Origin: Porticoccus sp.
GTDB taxonomy: Bacteria; Pseudomonadota; Gammaproteobacteria; Pseudomonadales; Porticoccaceae
DNA length: 40,413 nt
Assembly (NCBI GenBank): GCA_018066715.1
Contig: JAGPWA010000080.1
Span: forward strand, 1 to 40,413
Direction of reading: 5' to 3'
Under the pieces are notes generated by a model, which was given only the letters and a program-made list of their open reading frames with translations, made no database searches and was not told the origin of the DNA. Positions 9,070-21,838 of the stretch are shown here, in pieces. The position numbers were made by a program, and so were the translations under genes. The stretch's first letter is position 1, and each line of letters starts with the position of its first letter.

Positions 9070-9501
9070 CTAATGTTTTCCACCCAGCTTCTTCCGTAAT
9101 TGATCAATCGTACGGAGCTGAGCTGCTGCCACGGCCAGCTGAGAAGCTGCTCGGGAGTAATCGAACTCACCACCCTGGTTAGAGAGGTCATGTTCCGCCT
9201 GCTTCTTAGCTTCCAGTGCAGCGGCTTCATCCAGATCATCCGCACGCAAGGCAGTATCAGAAAGAATTGAAATAAGGTTTGGCTGTACTTCAAGGAAACC
9301 ACCGGAAAGGTAGTAAAGTTCCTCTTCGCCATCCTGCTTTACAATTCGGACTGGGCCTGGCTTTAAATCAGTTAGTAGTGGTGCATGGCCAAAAGTTATA
9401 CCCAATTCACCCTGGGAACCCGTAGCCACAACCAGCTCAACTAGCCCTGAAAACAAGGATTCTTCGGAACTTACAATGTCACAGTGGACGGTCATAGACA
9501 T
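9070..9501 (-). CDS. atpC: F1Fo ATP synthase epsilon subunit
   Basis: Central-stalk epsilon subunit, which links the rotor to the c-ring and can inhibit ATP hydrolysis. 143 residues. The N-terminal beta-sandwich has [31 protein letters not shown] and [13 protein letters not shown]. The C-terminal helical hairpin begins near [16 protein letters not shown]. The start [11 protein letters not shown] aligns with E. coli MAMTYHLDVVS, so I keep the first ATG. It is the last gene of the atp operon, 17 bases after atpD, followed by a strong terminator. Confidence 0.97.
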   Translation of the reverse strand: MSMTVHCDIVSSEESLFSGLVELVVATGSQGELGITFGHAPLLTDLKPGPVRIVKQDGEEELYYLSGGFLEVQPNLISILSDTALRADDLDEAAALEAKKQAEHDLSNQGGEFDYSRAASQLAVAAAQLRTIDQLRKKLGGKH

Positions 9502-9518
9502 ATCTTAACGCCTTTCTC

Positions 9519-10937
<1,419 letters not shown>

Positions 10938-10949
10938 CTAAACCTTTAA

Positions 10950-11810
10950 TTAAACTGCTGATGCGCCACTAACAATCTCTGACAGCTCTTGTGTAATAGC
11001 CGCCTGACGAGCTTTGTTATAAAGCAATTGCAGTTCGTTGATCAGATCACCTGCATTATCCGTGGCGCTCTTCATTGCAATCATACGCGCCGCCTGTTCG
11101 CAGGCCTTATTCTCAACTACACCTTGGTAAACTTGAGACTCGATGTAACGAACCAAAAGTCCATCCAGTAGCTCCTTAGCATCGGGCTCATAGAGATAAT
11201 CCCAATGGTGTTGAAGCTTGTCATCTTCTGTAGGCTTGAGTGGTAATAGCTGCTCAATAACCGGCTTTTGAGTCATGGTGTTCACAAATTCGTTTGCCAC
11301 CACGTACAACCGATCAATTTTACCTTCATCGTAAGCGTCCAACATAACCTTCACGCCACCAATAAGGTCGTTGGCAGAGGGCTTATCACCGAGATCTTTT
11401 ACTGTGGCAACAATATTGCCACCAAAACTACCAAAGAACGCTGCGCCCTTGTTGCCTACCGTACAAAGATCAATCTCAACCTCTTGATCAGACCAGGTTT
11501 TCATGGACTTGATCACCTGTTTGAACAGGTTTACGTTCAAACCACCACACAAACCCCGATCTGTCGAGATTACAATGTAGCCAACGCGTTTAATTTCACG
11601 TTGCTCCATATATTGGTGCTTATACTCACTCACTGCATTGGCAATTTGACCAACTACTGAGCGGATACGATCAGCATAAGGTTTGCCAAGTTGACGGCGT
11701 TCCTGTGCTTTCCGCATCTTACTCGCAGCAACCATCTCCATAGCACTCGTAATTTTCTGAGTGCTTTGGATACTAGTTATTTTGGTCTTAACTTCTTTTC
11801 CGACAGCCAT
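10950..11810 (-). CDS. atpG: F1Fo ATP synthase gamma subunit
   Basis: Rotor shaft of F1, 286 residues. The N-terminal coiled-coil helix has IKTKI-type sequence [19 protein letters not shown] followed by [28 protein letters not shown] is the conserved Rossmann-like strand region, and the C-terminal helix ends [20 protein letters not shown] with the expected gamma signature. It lies between atpA (51 bases upstream) and atpD (30 bases downstream). Length and motifs are ordinary. Confidence 0.98.
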   Translation of the reverse strand: MAVGKEVKTKITSIQSTQKITSAMEMVAASKMRKAQERRQLGKPYADRIRSVVGQIANAVSEYKHQYMEQREIKRVGYIVISTDRGLCGGLNVNLFKQVIKSMKTWSDQEVEIDLCTVGNKGAAFFGSFGGNIVATVKDLGDKPSANDLIGGVKVMLDAYDEGKIDRLYVVANEFVNTMTQKPVIEQLLPLKPTEDDKLQHHWDYLYEPDAKELLDGLLVRYIESQVYQGVVENKACEQAARMIAMKSATDNAGDLINELQLLYNKARQAAITQELSEIVSGASAV

Positions 11811-11861
11811 AATTAATGCCTAATCATAGGGACAGGTTTAAATCTGTCCCCTTAACAAGTT

Positions 11862-13406
11862 TTACCAAGTCTGGGTGCTGACAAATTTTTCCAGCGCCGC
11901 CTTATAACTGGCTTCAATGTCGCTGTTCCAGTCACCGCTCTGGTTAACCTGATCTAACAGATCTCCGTGCTCAGCTTTCATATATGAGAGCAGGGCTGCC
12001 TCAAAATCACCAACTTTATTCACGGCAACTTCTTTCAGATAGCCGTTATCAACGGCATAAATTATCAGGCCCATCTCAGCAATACTTTGTGGTGCATATT
12101 GCTTCTGCTTCATCAGCTCAGTAACGCGCTCACCGTGGTCCAACTGGGCCTTAGTGGCATCGTCTAGATCAGATGCAAACTGGGAGAATGCTGCCAGCTC
12201 TCGATACTGTGCCAATGCGGTACGAATACCACCAGACAGTTTTTTCACAATCTTGGTTTGTGCAGCACCACCAACCCGAGATACGGAAACACCAGCATTC
12301 ATTGCAGGACGAATACCCGCATTAAACATGTCCGCTTCAAGGAAGATCTGACCATCAGTAATGGAGATTACGTTGGTTGGTACGAATGCAGATACGTCAC
12401 CAGCCTGAGTCTCAATAATAGGCAACGCTGTTAGCGAGCCCGTTTTGCCTTTTACTTCACCATTGGTGAAGTTTTCAACATAAGTTGGGTTTACGCGTGC
12501 TGCGCGTTCCAACAAGCGGGAGTGCAAATAGAACACATCACCGGGATAAGCTTCACGGCCTGGCGGACGGCGCAACAACAATGAAATTTGACGATAAGCC
12601 CAAGCTTGCTTGGTCAGATCATCATAAATAATCAGGGCATCTTGACCGCGATCTCGGTAGTACTCACCCATGGTGCAGCCACCAAACGGGGCTAAGAACT
12701 GCATGGCTGCCGGATCAGAGGCTGTTGCTGCAACAATAATCGTGTGCTCCATGGCACCGTGCTCTTCTAACTTGCGTACAACCGCCGCAATAGAAGACGC
12801 TTTCTGGCCAATTGCCACATAGATACACTTAATGCCAGAATCTTTCTGGTTAATAATGGCATCAACAGCAACGGCTGTTTTACCAATCTGGCGGTCACCA
12901 ATGATCAATTCGCGCTGACCACGGCCAATTGGCACCATGGCATCAATTGCCTTCAAACCAATTTGCACTGGCTGATCAACAGACTGACGAGCAATGACAC
13001 CAGGAGCAACTTTTTCAATTGCATCGGTGAGTTTGGCATTTATCGGGCCCTTACCGTCAATGGGATCACCCAAAGCGTTAACGACTCGACCTTCCAACTC
13101 TGGACCTACTGGTACTTCAAGGATGCGACCGGTACAACGTGCTTTCTGGCCTTCAGCCAGAGTCTGGTAATCACCAAGGATTACCGCACCAACGGAGTCA
13201 CGCTCCAAGTTAAGGGCCATACCATAGATGCCGCCATCAAACTCGATCATTTCACCGTACATCACATCGGCTAGGCCGTGGATACGAATGATCCCGTCTG
13301 ATACGGATACAATAGTGCCTTCGTTCTGCGCTTCAGAAGAAACATCAAGGCTATCAATTCGCTGCTTGATGATTTCGCTGATTTCGGATGGATTCAGTTG
13401 CTGCAT
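11862..13406 (-). CDS. atpA: F1Fo ATP synthase alpha subunit
   Basis: Regulatory nucleotide-binding subunit of F1, 514 residues, typical length. It begins [17 protein letters not shown], the membrane-facing delta-binding helix. Walker A GDRQIGKT is at 170-177. [17 protein letters not shown] holds Walker B, and [14 protein letters not shown] contains the conserved arginine finger region. It is 18 bases downstream of atpH. Nothing unusual. Confidence 0.99.
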   Translation of the reverse strand: MQQLNPSEISEIIKQRIDSLDVSSEAQNEGTIVSVSDGIIRIHGLADVMYGEMIEFDGGIYGMALNLERDSVGAVILGDYQTLAEGQKARCTGRILEVPVGPELEGRVVNALGDPIDGKGPINAKLTDAIEKVAPGVIARQSVDQPVQIGLKAIDAMVPIGRGQRELIIGDRQIGKTAVAVDAIINQKDSGIKCIYVAIGQKASSIAAVVRKLEEHGAMEHTIIVAATASDPAAMQFLAPFGGCTMGEYYRDRGQDALIIYDDLTKQAWAYRQISLLLRRPPGREAYPGDVFYLHSRLLERAARVNPTYVENFTNGEVKGKTGSLTALPIIETQAGDVSAFVPTNVISITDGQIFLEADMFNAGIRPAMNAGVSVSRVGGAAQTKIVKKLSGGIRTALAQYRELAAFSQFASDLDDATKAQLDHGERVTELMKQKQYAPQSIAEMGLIIYAVDNGYLKEVAVNKVGDFEAALLSYMKAEHGDLLDQVNQSGDWNSDIEASYKAALEKFVSTQTW

Positions 13407-13424
13407 GTGCTCTGGTCCTCAATC

Positions 13425-13961
13425 CTATGAATTTAATACTTCGGCTAGTTTGGCCAAGCGTCCGCGAATGGAGCCGTCAATAACGGTATCTCCTGCGCGA
13501 ACGACTACGCCACCAATCAGGCTGTCATCTATCGACACCTGCATGTTGACCTGACGCTCAAGTTTAGAACTGAGCGCACTAGCCAGCTTTTCTTGTTGTT
13601 CCGTGCTGATTTCACTGGCTGATACCACGCTAACCTCTACGGTCTTTTCGCGGTTGGCCTTCAACACTTCAAACTGTTGATAAATCTGTGGCAGTAGTTT
13701 CAGGCGACGATTTTCTGCCAAAACCTGAACAAAGCTACGGCTCTTCTCATTCAGAGCATCACCACAAACTTCTATAGTTTTTTCTGCCTGTTGAGTCGCT
13801 GTATAGCTTGGCGAACTCAGCAGTTTCACTACTGTATCTTGCGCTGCTACGGCCGCAGCAACTGCAAGGCTGTCTGACCAACCTTGAAGATCGCTTGCGT
13901 CTGCTGCGTATTGAAACGCCGCTTTCGCATAGGGCCGAGCTAAAGTGCTCAATTCAGCCAT
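13425..13961 (-). CDS. atpH: F1Fo ATP synthase delta subunit
   Basis: Stator subunit joining F1 alpha subunits to the b dimer, 178 residues. The N-terminal helical bundle starts with TLARPYAKAAFQYA, the standard OSCP/delta opening. The C-terminal region has the family signature GGVVVRAGDTVIDGSIRGRL near residues 149-168. It lies 12 bases downstream of atpF. Ordinary in length and order. Confidence 0.97.
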   Translation of the reverse strand: MAELSTLARPYAKAAFQYAADASDLQGWSDSLAVAAAVAAQDTVVKLLSSPSYTATQQAEKTIEVCGDALNEKSRSFVQVLAENRRLKLLPQIYQQFEVLKANREKTVEVSVVSASEISTEQQEKLASALSSKLERQVNMQVSIDDSLIGGVVVRAGDTVIDGSIRGRLAKLAEVLNS

Positions 13962-13973
13962 GTCAAACCTCGA

Positions 13974-14444
13974 TTACAGCTGCGCTGCCAGATTATCGAC
14001 CAACTTGCGATTAACGCTGTCGTCGATGTTTGCCTGCAGGATTTTTTCCGCACCAGCTAAGGCCAGAGTGGCTACTTTACTGCGTAGCTCCTCTTTAGCA
14101 CGGTTAATTTCCTGCTCAATTTCTGCCTGAGCAGCCACTACTAAGCGGTCGCCTTCAGCCCGAGCCAGATCTTTTGCTTCATCAACAATTTGACTGGCTC
14201 GCTTGTTAGCTTGCTCAATCATTGCTGCCGCTTCCTGTTTGGCTTCTTTAAGCCGCTCCAACGCCTTTTCTTGCGCTAGTTCCAGGTCACGTGAAGCACG
14301 ATCCGCGGCATCTAAACCATCGGCAATCTTCTTTTGACGCTCTTCCATCGCAGTTATGATGGCGGTCCAGACAAATTTCTTGCAGAACCAAATAAAGAAC
14401 AGAAAAGAAATCAGCTGTCCGATTAGGGTCAGGTTAATATTCAC
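13974..14444 (-). CDS. atpF: F1Fo ATP synthase b subunit (GTG start)
   Basis: Peripheral stalk subunit, 156 residues. One N-terminal membrane helix (about 5-27, [20 protein letters not shown]) is followed by a long charged coiled coil rich in Ala, Glu, Lys and Arg, including [20 protein letters not shown]. The start codon is GTG, as I recall for E. coli atpF, preceded by GAGG. It lies between atpE and atpH. The call is secure from order, topology and sequence. Confidence 0.97.
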   Translation of the reverse strand: MNINLTLIGQLISFLFFIWFCKKFVWTAIITAMEERQKKIADGLDAADRASRDLELAQEKALERLKEAKQEAAAMIEQANKRASQIVDEAKDLARAEGDRLVVAAQAEIEQEINRAKEELRSKVATLALAGAEKILQANIDDSVNRKLVDNLAAQL

Positions 14445-14493
14445 GCCAACACCTCGTTCTTGGAGTTAATTGTTAAGAATCGGGATGTCAAAC

Positions 14494-16079
<1,586 letters not shown>

Positions 16080-16143
16080 TTGCTACCCCCCTTCCGCAAA
16101 ATATGCTTGAACCAACACCTAACGGCTGCTCAAACGGGCGGCA

Positions 16144-16172
16144 ATTATAGGGAGTCCCACAAGTAGATTCAA
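16144..16172 (-). promoter_or_regulatory. Sigma70-type promoter of the atp operon
   Basis: On the minus strand: -35 TTGAAT (16172-16167), 17-bp spacer, -10 TATAAT (16149-16144). The perfect -10 and ideal spacing, about 65 bases before the atpI start, make it the likely main promoter. No terminator is visible between parB and this point, so some read-through from the mnmG-parB unit is possible. Confidence 0.8.
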
Positions 16173-16248
16173 CAAAACTTTGATGTAAGCAGAGGTATAA
16201 AACGGAAAAGCGGTAATAACGGGCATTGATTAGAATTATAGCCTGCTG

Positions 16249-17124
16249 TTACTTAATGTGGCTGAGTATGCCTTCTAGCTCATCCAAACTGTTGTATTTG
16301 AGGATCAGCTTACCCTTACCTTTAGCATTATGCTGTATCAACACCGGCACTCCAACCTGATCAGATAGGTCGTCCTGTAGACGCTTAGTATCCGGGTCAA
16401 CTCGATGTGTTGAGGCCTGCTCAGGCTTTTCTTGCTGTTGTTGTAATCGCCGCACCAATGCTTCTGTTTGTCTCACTGTCATTCCTTTGATAACAGTGGT
16501 TCTTGCCGCCTCTGTTTGCCTTTGCCCCTCTAGGCCCAGCAACGCTCGGGCATGACCCATCTCTAGATCACCATGCTCCAACAGTTTTTGCACCTCTTGC
16601 TCAAGGGTCATCAGGCGCATCAGGTTAGTTACTGTGCTACGCGGCTTGCCTACAGCATCCGCCACCTGCTGTTGAGTAAGACCAAATTCCTGCTGTAGGC
16701 GAACTAATGCTTGCGCCTCTTCTATCGCATTGAGATCTTCCCGCTGGATATTTTCAATCAGCGCCATAGCGATAGCTGACTCGTCGGGCACATCTCTAAT
16801 CAACGCCGGTATTGTGTCCAGCCCTGCTTGTTGGGCCGCTCTCCAACGTCGCTCACCCGCAATAATTTCATAGCTATCAATACCCGTTGGGCGAACAACG
16901 ATTGGCTGCATGACCCCTTGAGCCCGGATAGAGCTGGCTAGATCCTCTAATGCCTCCGGGTGCATATCCCTGCGTGGCTGATATTTGCCCCTAGACATAA
17001 ACTCAATGGGCAGCTCGTTCAGCGTATCCCGCTGAATAACTACACGCTCTTCTTCAGTGTTCGTTTCGTTCCCCATACCCAAAAGGGCATCCAGTCCGCG
17101 ACCCAAACCTTTTCTCTTCACCAT
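16249..17124 (-). CDS. parB: Chromosome partitioning protein ParB
   Basis: CTP-dependent DNA clamp that loads at parS and spreads, 291 residues. It begins KRKGLGRGLDALLG, the ParA-interacting N-terminus. The CTPase/ParB motifs GERRWRAAQQAG and ALIENIQREDLNAIEEAQA are intact. The helix-turn-helix region is LTQQQVADAVGKPRSTVTN, and the C-terminal dimerisation segment ends LDELEGILSHIK. It lies three bases after the parA stop. Two perfect matching parS sites are present in recF in this window, so both protein and DNA partners are visible. Confidence 0.98.
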   Translation of the reverse strand: MVKRKGLGRGLDALLGMGNETNTEEERVVIQRDTLNELPIEFMSRGKYQPRRDMHPEALEDLASSIRAQGVMQPIVVRPTGIDSYEIIAGERRWRAAQQAGLDTIPALIRDVPDESAIAMALIENIQREDLNAIEEAQALVRLQQEFGLTQQQVADAVGKPRSTVTNLMRLMTLEQEVQKLLEHGDLEMGHARALLGLEGQRQTEAARTTVIKGMTVRQTEALVRRLQQQQEKPEQASTHRVDPDTKRLQDDLSDQVGVPVLIQHNAKGKGKLILKYNSLDELEGILSHIK

Positions 17125-17127
17125 AAC

Positions 17128-17925
17128 TTAACCTGTTGTTTCTGCCGGTACTCTGACAACCGCCTTGGCTCGACGAATAATTTCACCAGCCAACCCAAGG
17201 TAGGCGAGAGCGCCCTTTGAATTTTTATCGTAGGCTAGCGCGGGCTGGCCATAACTGGGCGCTTCAGCAAGACGAACATTGCGGGGAATAGCGATACGGT
17301 AAACCTTATCACCAAAATGGCTTCTCAGTTGGGCGGTCACCTCATTGGTAAGACTGTTGCGTGGGTCATACATCGTGCGAAGGATGCCTTCCAATTGTAA
17401 TTTTGGGTTAAGAAACTGAGCGATTTTTCGAATGGTGTCGTGCAATGCCGACAACCCTTCCAGCGCATAGTATTCACATTGCATTGGAACAATCACCCCA
17501 TCACAAGCCACCAAGGAATTGACTGTCAGCATACTCAAAGAAGGAGGGCAGTCGATAATAATGTAGTCATAGCGGTTTTTTACCCGTGCTAGGGCGTGCC
17601 GCAATCGACTTTCTTTATTCTTAACCTGAAGCAACTCAACCTCAGCTGCCGTCAGATCACCATTCGCCGGCAACACATCAAAGTGGCCGGATTCACTACG
17701 TTGCATGGCTTCTTCGGTAGTTGACGCTCCGATTAAGACATCTAGTATCGTGGTTTTCTGGCTGCTTTTGTTGACCCCACACCCCATGGTCGCATTTCCC
17801 TGGGGATCCATATCCACCAACAGAATTCGCTTACCATAACTGGCTAATGATGCGGCAAGATTAACGCTGGTCGTCGTTTTTCCCACACCGCCTTTTTGGT
17901 TGGCAATGGCAAATATCTTGCTCAA
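17128..17925 (-). CDS. parA: Chromosome partitioning ATPase ParA (Soj), TTG start
   Basis: Deviant-Walker ATPase that forms nucleoid gradients to move ParB-parS complexes, 265 residues. It begins MSKIFAIANQKGGVGKTTTS, with the deviant Walker A KGGVGKTT at 11-18; LLVDMDPQGNAT and YIIIDCPPSLSMLTVNSL are the Walker A' and B regions. The start codon is TTG at 17925: no ATG gives the conserved MxKIFAIANQKGG start, and GAGGAAG lies just upstream. It follows rsmG by 10 bases in the mnmG-rsmG-parA-parB order. Confidence 0.97.
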   Translation of the reverse strand: MSKIFAIANQKGGVGKTTTSVNLAASLASYGKRILLVDMDPQGNATMGCGVNKSSQKTTILDVLIGASTTEEAMQRSESGHFDVLPANGDLTAAEVELLQVKNKESRLRHALARVKNRYDYIIIDCPPSLSMLTVNSLVACDGVIVPMQCEYYALEGLSALHDTIRKIAQFLNPKLQLEGILRTMYDPRNSLTNEVTAQLRSHFGDKVYRIAIPRNVRLAEAPSYGQPALAYDKNSKGALAYLGLAGEIIRRAKAVVRVPAETTG

Positions 17926-17935
17926 TATGGCTTCC

Positions 17936-18583
17936 TCAACTGGGTGCGATTTCGATCAAGTGTCGCTCGCGATCGACACCAGGCACCTGAAGCTGGTGCG
18001 AGGCAACGACATTATAGTGTTTTGGCAAAGCACTCAACTCCTTCGCTGGATATTGCCCCTTCATGGCATAAAAACGCCCATTCTCTCCGATTAAATGGGC
18101 ACATTTTTCCACCATGTCCTTCAGGCTAGTAAATGCTCTACTGGTCACACCATCGAAGAGTCTTGTGGGCTGATAAGCTTCAACCCGACTTTGGTTCTCG
18201 GTGACATTATCAAGCCCTAGCTGGGTTCGCACCTGAAATAGAAAGCGGGTTTTTTTACCATTACTGTCCAACAGAGTGAACTGACGTTCAGGGTAGATGA
18301 TTGCCAAGGGGATTCCCGGCAACCCGGGCCCGGTACCCACGTCGATGATTCGCTCTCCTTTCACCAAGGGGGCAATACTGAGACTGTCAAGCAGGTGCAA
18401 TCGGAGCATTTGCTCCGGCTCACGAATTGAAGTGAGGTTGTAAGCACCGTTCCACTTTTCAAGCAGCCCCAAGTAATCCAGCAGCTGACTAACTTGGCGG
18501 TCTGATAGCATCAATGAAAGTTGCTGTAACCCCTCGCGTAATATGGGTTCGAGGTCTTTACTTGCGAGCTTTTGCTGCACCAC
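17936..18583 (-). CDS. rsmG: 16S rRNA (guanine-527-N7)-methyltransferase RsmG (GTG start)
   Basis: Methylates G527 of 16S rRNA; loss gives low-level streptomycin resistance in other bacteria. 215 residues. The SAM-binding motif is IIDVGTGPGLPGIPLAIIYP, and KWNGAYNLTSIREPEQML and VTSRAFTSLKDM are family segments. The GTG at 18583 begins immediately after the mnmG stop; a second GTG follows directly, so the exact start may differ by one codon. No ATG gives the expected N-terminus. Confidence 0.96.
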   Translation of the reverse strand: MVQQKLASKDLEPILREGLQQLSLMLSDRQVSQLLDYLGLLEKWNGAYNLTSIREPEQMLRLHLLDSLSIAPLVKGERIIDVGTGPGLPGIPLAIIYPERQFTLLDSNGKKTRFLFQVRTQLGLDNVTENQSRVEAYQPTRLFDGVTSRAFTSLKDMVEKCAHLIGENGRFYAMKGQYPAKELSALPKHYNVVASHQLQVPGVDRERHLIEIAPS

Positions 18584-20482
18584 TTAGGCTATTTTCTTTG
18601 CTGTCATGGATTTTTTCTTCAAATAAACTAATAACAAAGACATGGCTGCCGGGGTAATACCTTGTATGCGTGATGCCCTAGCTAATGTTTCCGGTCTCGC
18701 TTCTTTTAGTTTTTGTTTGACCTCATTAGACAAACCATTAACCACGTCATAGTCAAAATCCACCGGGATAGCGGTTTTTTCCTGACGACGCATTTTGTCA
18801 ATTTCATCCTGCTGACGATCTATGTAGCCCGCATACTTGGCATCTATTTCTACCTGTTCGGCCACATCTTCAGCCACCACCGCGACCTCTCCGTTCACCG
18901 CATCAAGCTCAATAATATCGCTATACCCCAACTCAGGCCGCTTTAGCAGATCAAGCAAGCTGTACTCCCTTCCTGGAGCAGACCCTGTTTTTTGTTCTAC
19001 AATTTTTGCCTGATCTGTCGCCGGTTGAATCCAGCACCCCCTAAGGCGCTGTTGTTCTTGCTCTACCGCTTCACGCTTTTCACTAAACATTTTCCAGCGA
19101 TGATCGCCTACCAACCCCAACTCCCGGCCCTTCTCGGTCAACCGCTGGTCGGCATTATCCTGGCGAAGTAATAACCGATACTCTGCTCGACTGGTAAACA
19201 TTCGGTAAGGCTCTAGAGTGCCCATGGTGATCAGGTCGTCTACCAACACCCCAATATACGCTTCATCACGGCGGGGGCACCAAGCCTCTTTATCTTGCAC
19301 CAGTAATGCGGCATTAGTACCTGCGAGCAGCCCTTGCGCTGCGGCCTCTTCGTAACCCGTCGTACCATTGATCTGGCCAGCAAAGAACAGGCCATCCATA
19401 CTCTTGGTTTCCAAAGAATACTTCAAATCCTGAGGGTTAAAGTAATCATACTCAATGGCATAACCTGGGCGAGTAATATGAGCATTCTCAAAGCCCTTGA
19501 TGGAGCGCACCAACTGCATCTGCACATCAAAAGGTAGGCTTGTGGATATTCCATTAGGGTAGAGCTCGTGTGTAGTAAGCCCCTCTGGTTCAATAAATAT
19601 CTGATGGTTATCTTTATCCGCAAAGCGAACCACTTTATCCTCAATAGAGGGGCAATAGCGGGGGCCCACCCCTTCAATCACACCGGTATACATGGGAGAA
19701 CGATCCATCCCTCCACGAATAATTTCATGTGTCTTCTCATTGGTATGGGTGATATGGCAGCAGATTTGTTCTGGATGTTCCGACACATCCCCCAAATAGG
19801 ACATCACTGGTTCAGGCTTATCTCCCCATTGGGGTTGTAACCCCTCAAAATTGACACTACGGGCATCAATACGGGGCGGTGTGCCCGTTTTCAAACGATC
19901 TACCCGCAACGGTAACGCTCGCAATCGATTCGCTAAACCAATGGATGGTGGGTCGCCTGCTCGGCCTCCAGCATGATTTTCCAAACCAATATGGATCTTT
20001 CCGCCCAAAAAGGTTCCCGCCGTCAATACCACCGTCTTTCCTGAAAACCGTAAACCCATCTGGGTAACAACACCGGTGACACGGTGACCTTCGATAATCA
20101 GATCATCCACCGCTTGCTGAAAAATGGATAGGTTGGGTTGGTTTTCTAATATTTGACGTACGGCGTTCTTATACAGCACTCGGTCTGCTTGGGCTCGAGT
20201 TGCTCTAACGGCAGGGCCCTTCCGTGAATTCAAAACCCGAAATTGAATTCCGCCTTTATCCGCTGCGTGAGCCATGACACCACCCAGAGCATCAACCTCT
20301 TTCACTAGGTGACTTTTACCAATCCCGCCAATCGCTGGGTTACAAGACATTTGCCCCAGTGTTTCAATATTATGCGTTAACAGTAGCGTACGACACCCCA
20401 TACGCGCAGCGGCTAAACAGGCTTCTGTACCGGCATGGCCGCCACCAATGACTATCACATCGAAGCTATTTGGGTAATGCAT
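18584..20482 (-). CDS. mnmG: tRNA uridine-34 5-carboxymethylaminomethyl modification enzyme MnmG (GidA)
   Basis: FAD-dependent enzyme that works with MnmE to install the cmnm5 group at U34 of certain tRNAs. 632 residues from the ATG at 20482, giving [18 protein letters not shown], which matches family N-termini; an upstream in-frame ATG at 20533 would add 17 poorly supported residues and use up promoter sequence. The FAD dinucleotide motif GGGHAG is at 13-18. [30 protein letters not shown] and [16 protein letters not shown] are signatures. First gene of the mnmG-rsmG-parA-parB unit, adjoining the origin candidate as in many gammaproteobacteria. Unlike the usual order, mnmE is not next to it but 3.5 kb away in the opposite direction. 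Confidence 0.98.
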   Translation of the reverse strand: MHYPNSFDVIVIGGGHAGTEACLAAARMGCRTLLLTHNIETLGQMSCNPAIGGIGKSHLVKEVDALGGVMAHAADKGGIQFRVLNSRKGPAVRATRAQADRVLYKNAVRQILENQPNLSIFQQAVDDLIIEGHRVTGVVTQMGLRFSGKTVVLTAGTFLGGKIHIGLENHAGGRAGDPPSIGLANRLRALPLRVDRLKTGTPPRIDARSVNFEGLQPQWGDKPEPVMSYLGDVSEHPEQICCHITHTNEKTHEIIRGGMDRSPMYTGVIEGVGPRYCPSIEDKVVRFADKDNHQIFIEPEGLTTHELYPNGISTSLPFDVQMQLVRSIKGFENAHITRPGYAIEYDYFNPQDLKYSLETKSMDGLFFAGQINGTTGYEEAAAQGLLAGTNAALLVQDKEAWCPRRDEAYIGVLVDDLITMGTLEPYRMFTSRAEYRLLLRQDNADQRLTEKGRELGLVGDHRWKMFSEKREAVEQEQQRLRGCWIQPATDQAKIVEQKTGSAPGREYSLLDLLKRPELGYSDIIELDAVNGEVAVVAEDVAEQVEIDAKYAGYIDRQQDEIDKMRRQEKTAIPVDFDYDVVNGLSNEVKQKLKEARPETLARASRIQGITPAAMSLLLVYLKKKSMTAKKIA

Positions 20483-20521
20483 AACAACTGGCCAATTATA
20501 GATTTTTAAAAATGGGCCGAT

Positions 20522-20550
20522 ATTATAAAGCAAATGGCTAAAGAATTATT
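20522..20550 (-). promoter_or_regulatory. Possible mnmG promoter
   Basis: On the minus strand a perfect -10 TATAAT (20527-20522) lies about 40 bases before the mnmG ATG. The best-spaced -35 (AATAAT, 20550-20545) is poor. A second TATAAT at 20500-20495 is nearer the gene but lacks a -35. Transcription leaving the origin towards mnmG is known in E. coli; here the promoter call is tentative. Confidence 0.4.
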
Positions 20551-20744
20551 GTTAGGCTAAAAAGTACTTTTTTATCTAGTTAAAGATTTAATAATCTTAT
20601 CTACTTATATATATAGGTATATAAAGATTAATATTGTTGTTATTAATGGGCAACCGGTTTTCTGTGGATAGGCATAAATTAACCTTTAATAACATAAAGA
20701 TAGGACGATGATAACCAACAGTAAAAACTGCTACAAAGCTGTTT

Positions 20745-20773
20745 TTAACGCGCTTCTAAGCTGTGTATATAAT
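20745..20773 (+). promoter_or_regulatory. Possible promoter inside the origin region, reading towards rpmH
   Basis: -35 TTAACG (20745-20750), 17-bp spacer, perfect -10 TATAAT (20768-20773). It would drive transcription through the DnaA boxes towards rpmH. It could also be a chance match in AT-rich DNA. Confidence 0.35.
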
Positions 20774-20853
20774 CGGTAGTTACCCACAGAGATACAGAAA
20801 CCCAAGTTATCCCCAAAATAGTCCAAGGGTTTTCCAGAGAGCTTTACAGACGA

Positions 20854-20862
20854 TTATCCACA
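20854..20862 (+). promoter_or_regulatory. Perfect DnaA box
   Basis: TTATCCACA, exact consensus, in the mnmG-rpmH gap. Confidence 0.85.
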
Positions 20863-20908
20863 GGTTAATCAAGGCTGTGGGTAAGTGGTTGCACCCTACA
20901 GATAAACC

Positions 20909-20917
20909 TGTGGATAA
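20909..20917 (-). promoter_or_regulatory. Perfect DnaA box
   Basis: TGTGGATAA on the plus strand, i.e. TTATCCACA on the minus strand, 46 bases from the previous perfect box and inverted relative to it. Confidence 0.85.
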
Positions 20918-20957
20918 AAAAGGTGTAAGTTTATTTCTCTGAAGGATCGATCTTTCG

Positions 20958-20986
20958 TTGATATAGACGCACTTTTTCTTTAAAAT
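20958..20986 (+). promoter_or_regulatory. Sigma70-type promoter of rpmH-rnpA
   Basis: -35 TTGATA (20958-20963), exactly 17 bases, -10 TAAAAT (20981-20986), about 45 bases before the rpmH ATG. The perfect DnaA box ends 40 bases upstream, so DnaA binding could influence it. Confidence 0.8.
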
Positions 20987-21029
20987 CGCCCGCCCTTCAA
21001 GGGGATTAGTCAGCTAACGGAAGTCAGAC

Positions 21030-21164
21030 ATGAAAAGAACATTTCAGCCCAGCGTTCTGAAACGCAAGCGTACACACGGTTTTCGTGCTCGCATGGCCAC
21101 CAAAAGTGGTCGTATGGTGATCAATCGTCGTCGTGCTAAGGGCCGTAAGCGCCTAGCCGCATAA
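21030..21164 (+). CDS. rpmH: 50S ribosomal protein L34
   Basis: 44-residue, highly basic ribosomal protein of the large subunit. It begins [20 protein letters not shown], contains [20 protein letters not shown] and ends RLAA, the almost invariant bacterial L34 sequence. Preceded by ACGGAAG and by a good promoter at 20958-20986. First gene of rpmH-rnpA-yidD-yidC-mnmE. In Pseudomonas-type genomes this gene faces away from dnaA across oriC; here it points towards dnaA. Confidence 0.98.
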   Translation: MKRTFQPSVLKRKRTHGFRARMATKSGRMVINRRRAKGRKRLAA

Positions 21165-21219
21165 TTGCTCGCCCATTCTTTAGGGTAAGACTTTTAGGGC
21201 AGGACTGTGCCAGAGGTAC

Positions 21220-21612
21220 ATGCCTGAACAGAACATGCCCGAATTAACTTATTGTAGAAATAAGCGCCTTTTAACAGCCCGGTCCTACCAGGCTGTTTTT
21301 GGTGACACCTGCTATAAAGTTGCCCACCCCAACCTTTTATTGCTAGCCAGACCCAATCAATTGTCTCACCCACGGTTGGGCCTTGTGGTAGCAAAGAAAC
21401 ATATTCGACATGCAGTGAACCGCAATCGTGTTAAACGGGTAGTGCGTGACACCTTTCGTTTGGTGCAACACCAGCTAAATTCCGTCGATGTGGTGTTCCT
21501 TGTCCGTCCTGGTATGGATAAATTGTCACCCCAAGAGCAAACCGAATTACTGGAAAATACTTGGCAGCGTTTATCACGGAAGTTACAAGTGGACTCGTCA
21601 TGCGTAAACTGA
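21220..21612 (+). CDS. rnpA: Ribonuclease P protein component
   Basis: Basic protein that helps RNase P RNA cleave tRNA 5' leaders, 130 residues. The signature RHAVNRNRVKRVVRDTFR, containing the RNR motif, is at 66-83, and RLGLVVAKKHIR precedes it. AGAGG lies five to six bases before the ATG at 21220; an internal ATG five codons later is possible. It overlaps the start of yidD by 13 bases in another frame, a standard arrangement. Confidence 0.95.
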   Translation: MPEQNMPELTYCRNKRLLTARSYQAVFGDTCYKVAHPNLLLLARPNQLSHPRLGLVVAKKHIRHAVNRNRVKRVVRDTFRLVQHQLNSVDVVFLVRPGMDKLSPQEQTELLENTWQRLSRKLQVDSSCVN

Positions 21613-21836
21613 TGACGGTCTGTATAAAAGGGTATCAGTTATTTGTTAGCCCATTCATTGGTAACAATTGCCGGTTTTATCCTAGCTGTTCATGTTATGC
21701 AGAAGAGTCTATTGAGCAGTATGGTGTTTTAAAGGGGGGTTATCTTACCCTGCGCCGCCTTATAAAATGCCACCCTTATCATGCCGGGGGATATGACCCG
21801 GTTCCTCAACCCCAACAAAAAACTGAGTTGAAATAA
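21600..21836 (+). CDS. yidD: Membrane protein insertion efficiency factor YidD
   Basis: 78 residues from the ATG at 21600 (MRKLMTVCIKGYQLFVSPF). An upstream in-frame start at 21561 would lie deep inside rnpA and is not needed. The family core is complete: NNCRFYPSCSCYAEESIEQY, then RLIKCHPYHAGGYDPVP, with three conserved cysteines. YidD sits at the inner face of the membrane and aids YidC-dependent insertion. It overlaps rnpA by 13 bases and ends two bases before yidC, so the three are translationally linked. Confidence 0.95.
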   Translation: MRKLMTVCIKGYQLFVSPFIGNNCRFYPSCSCYAEESIEQYGVLKGGYLTLRRLIKCHPYHAGGYDPVPQPQQKTELK

Positions 21837-21838
21837 CT

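Larger units (their letters stand above)
20534..20957. other. oriC: Candidate chromosomal replication origin (oriC): AT-rich unwinding element plus DnaA-box cluster
   Basis: This non-coding gap between divergent mnmG and rpmH has an AT-rich block at about 20557-20641 (about 13 G/C in 85 bases by my count), a likely duplex-unwinding element. A DnaA-box cluster follows. Perfect boxes: TTATCCACA at 20854-20862 (+) and TGTGGATAA at 20909-20917 (-). One-mismatch boxes: TGTGGATAG 20663-20671, TTACCCACA 20780-20788, TTATCCCCA 20807-20815, TGTGGGTAA 20876-20884. All genes to the left point left and those to the right point right, as expected at an origin. Only two GATC sites (20945-20952) are present, so E. 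coli-style SeqA control is unlikely. Assignment is by pattern; no replication data. Confidence 0.8.
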
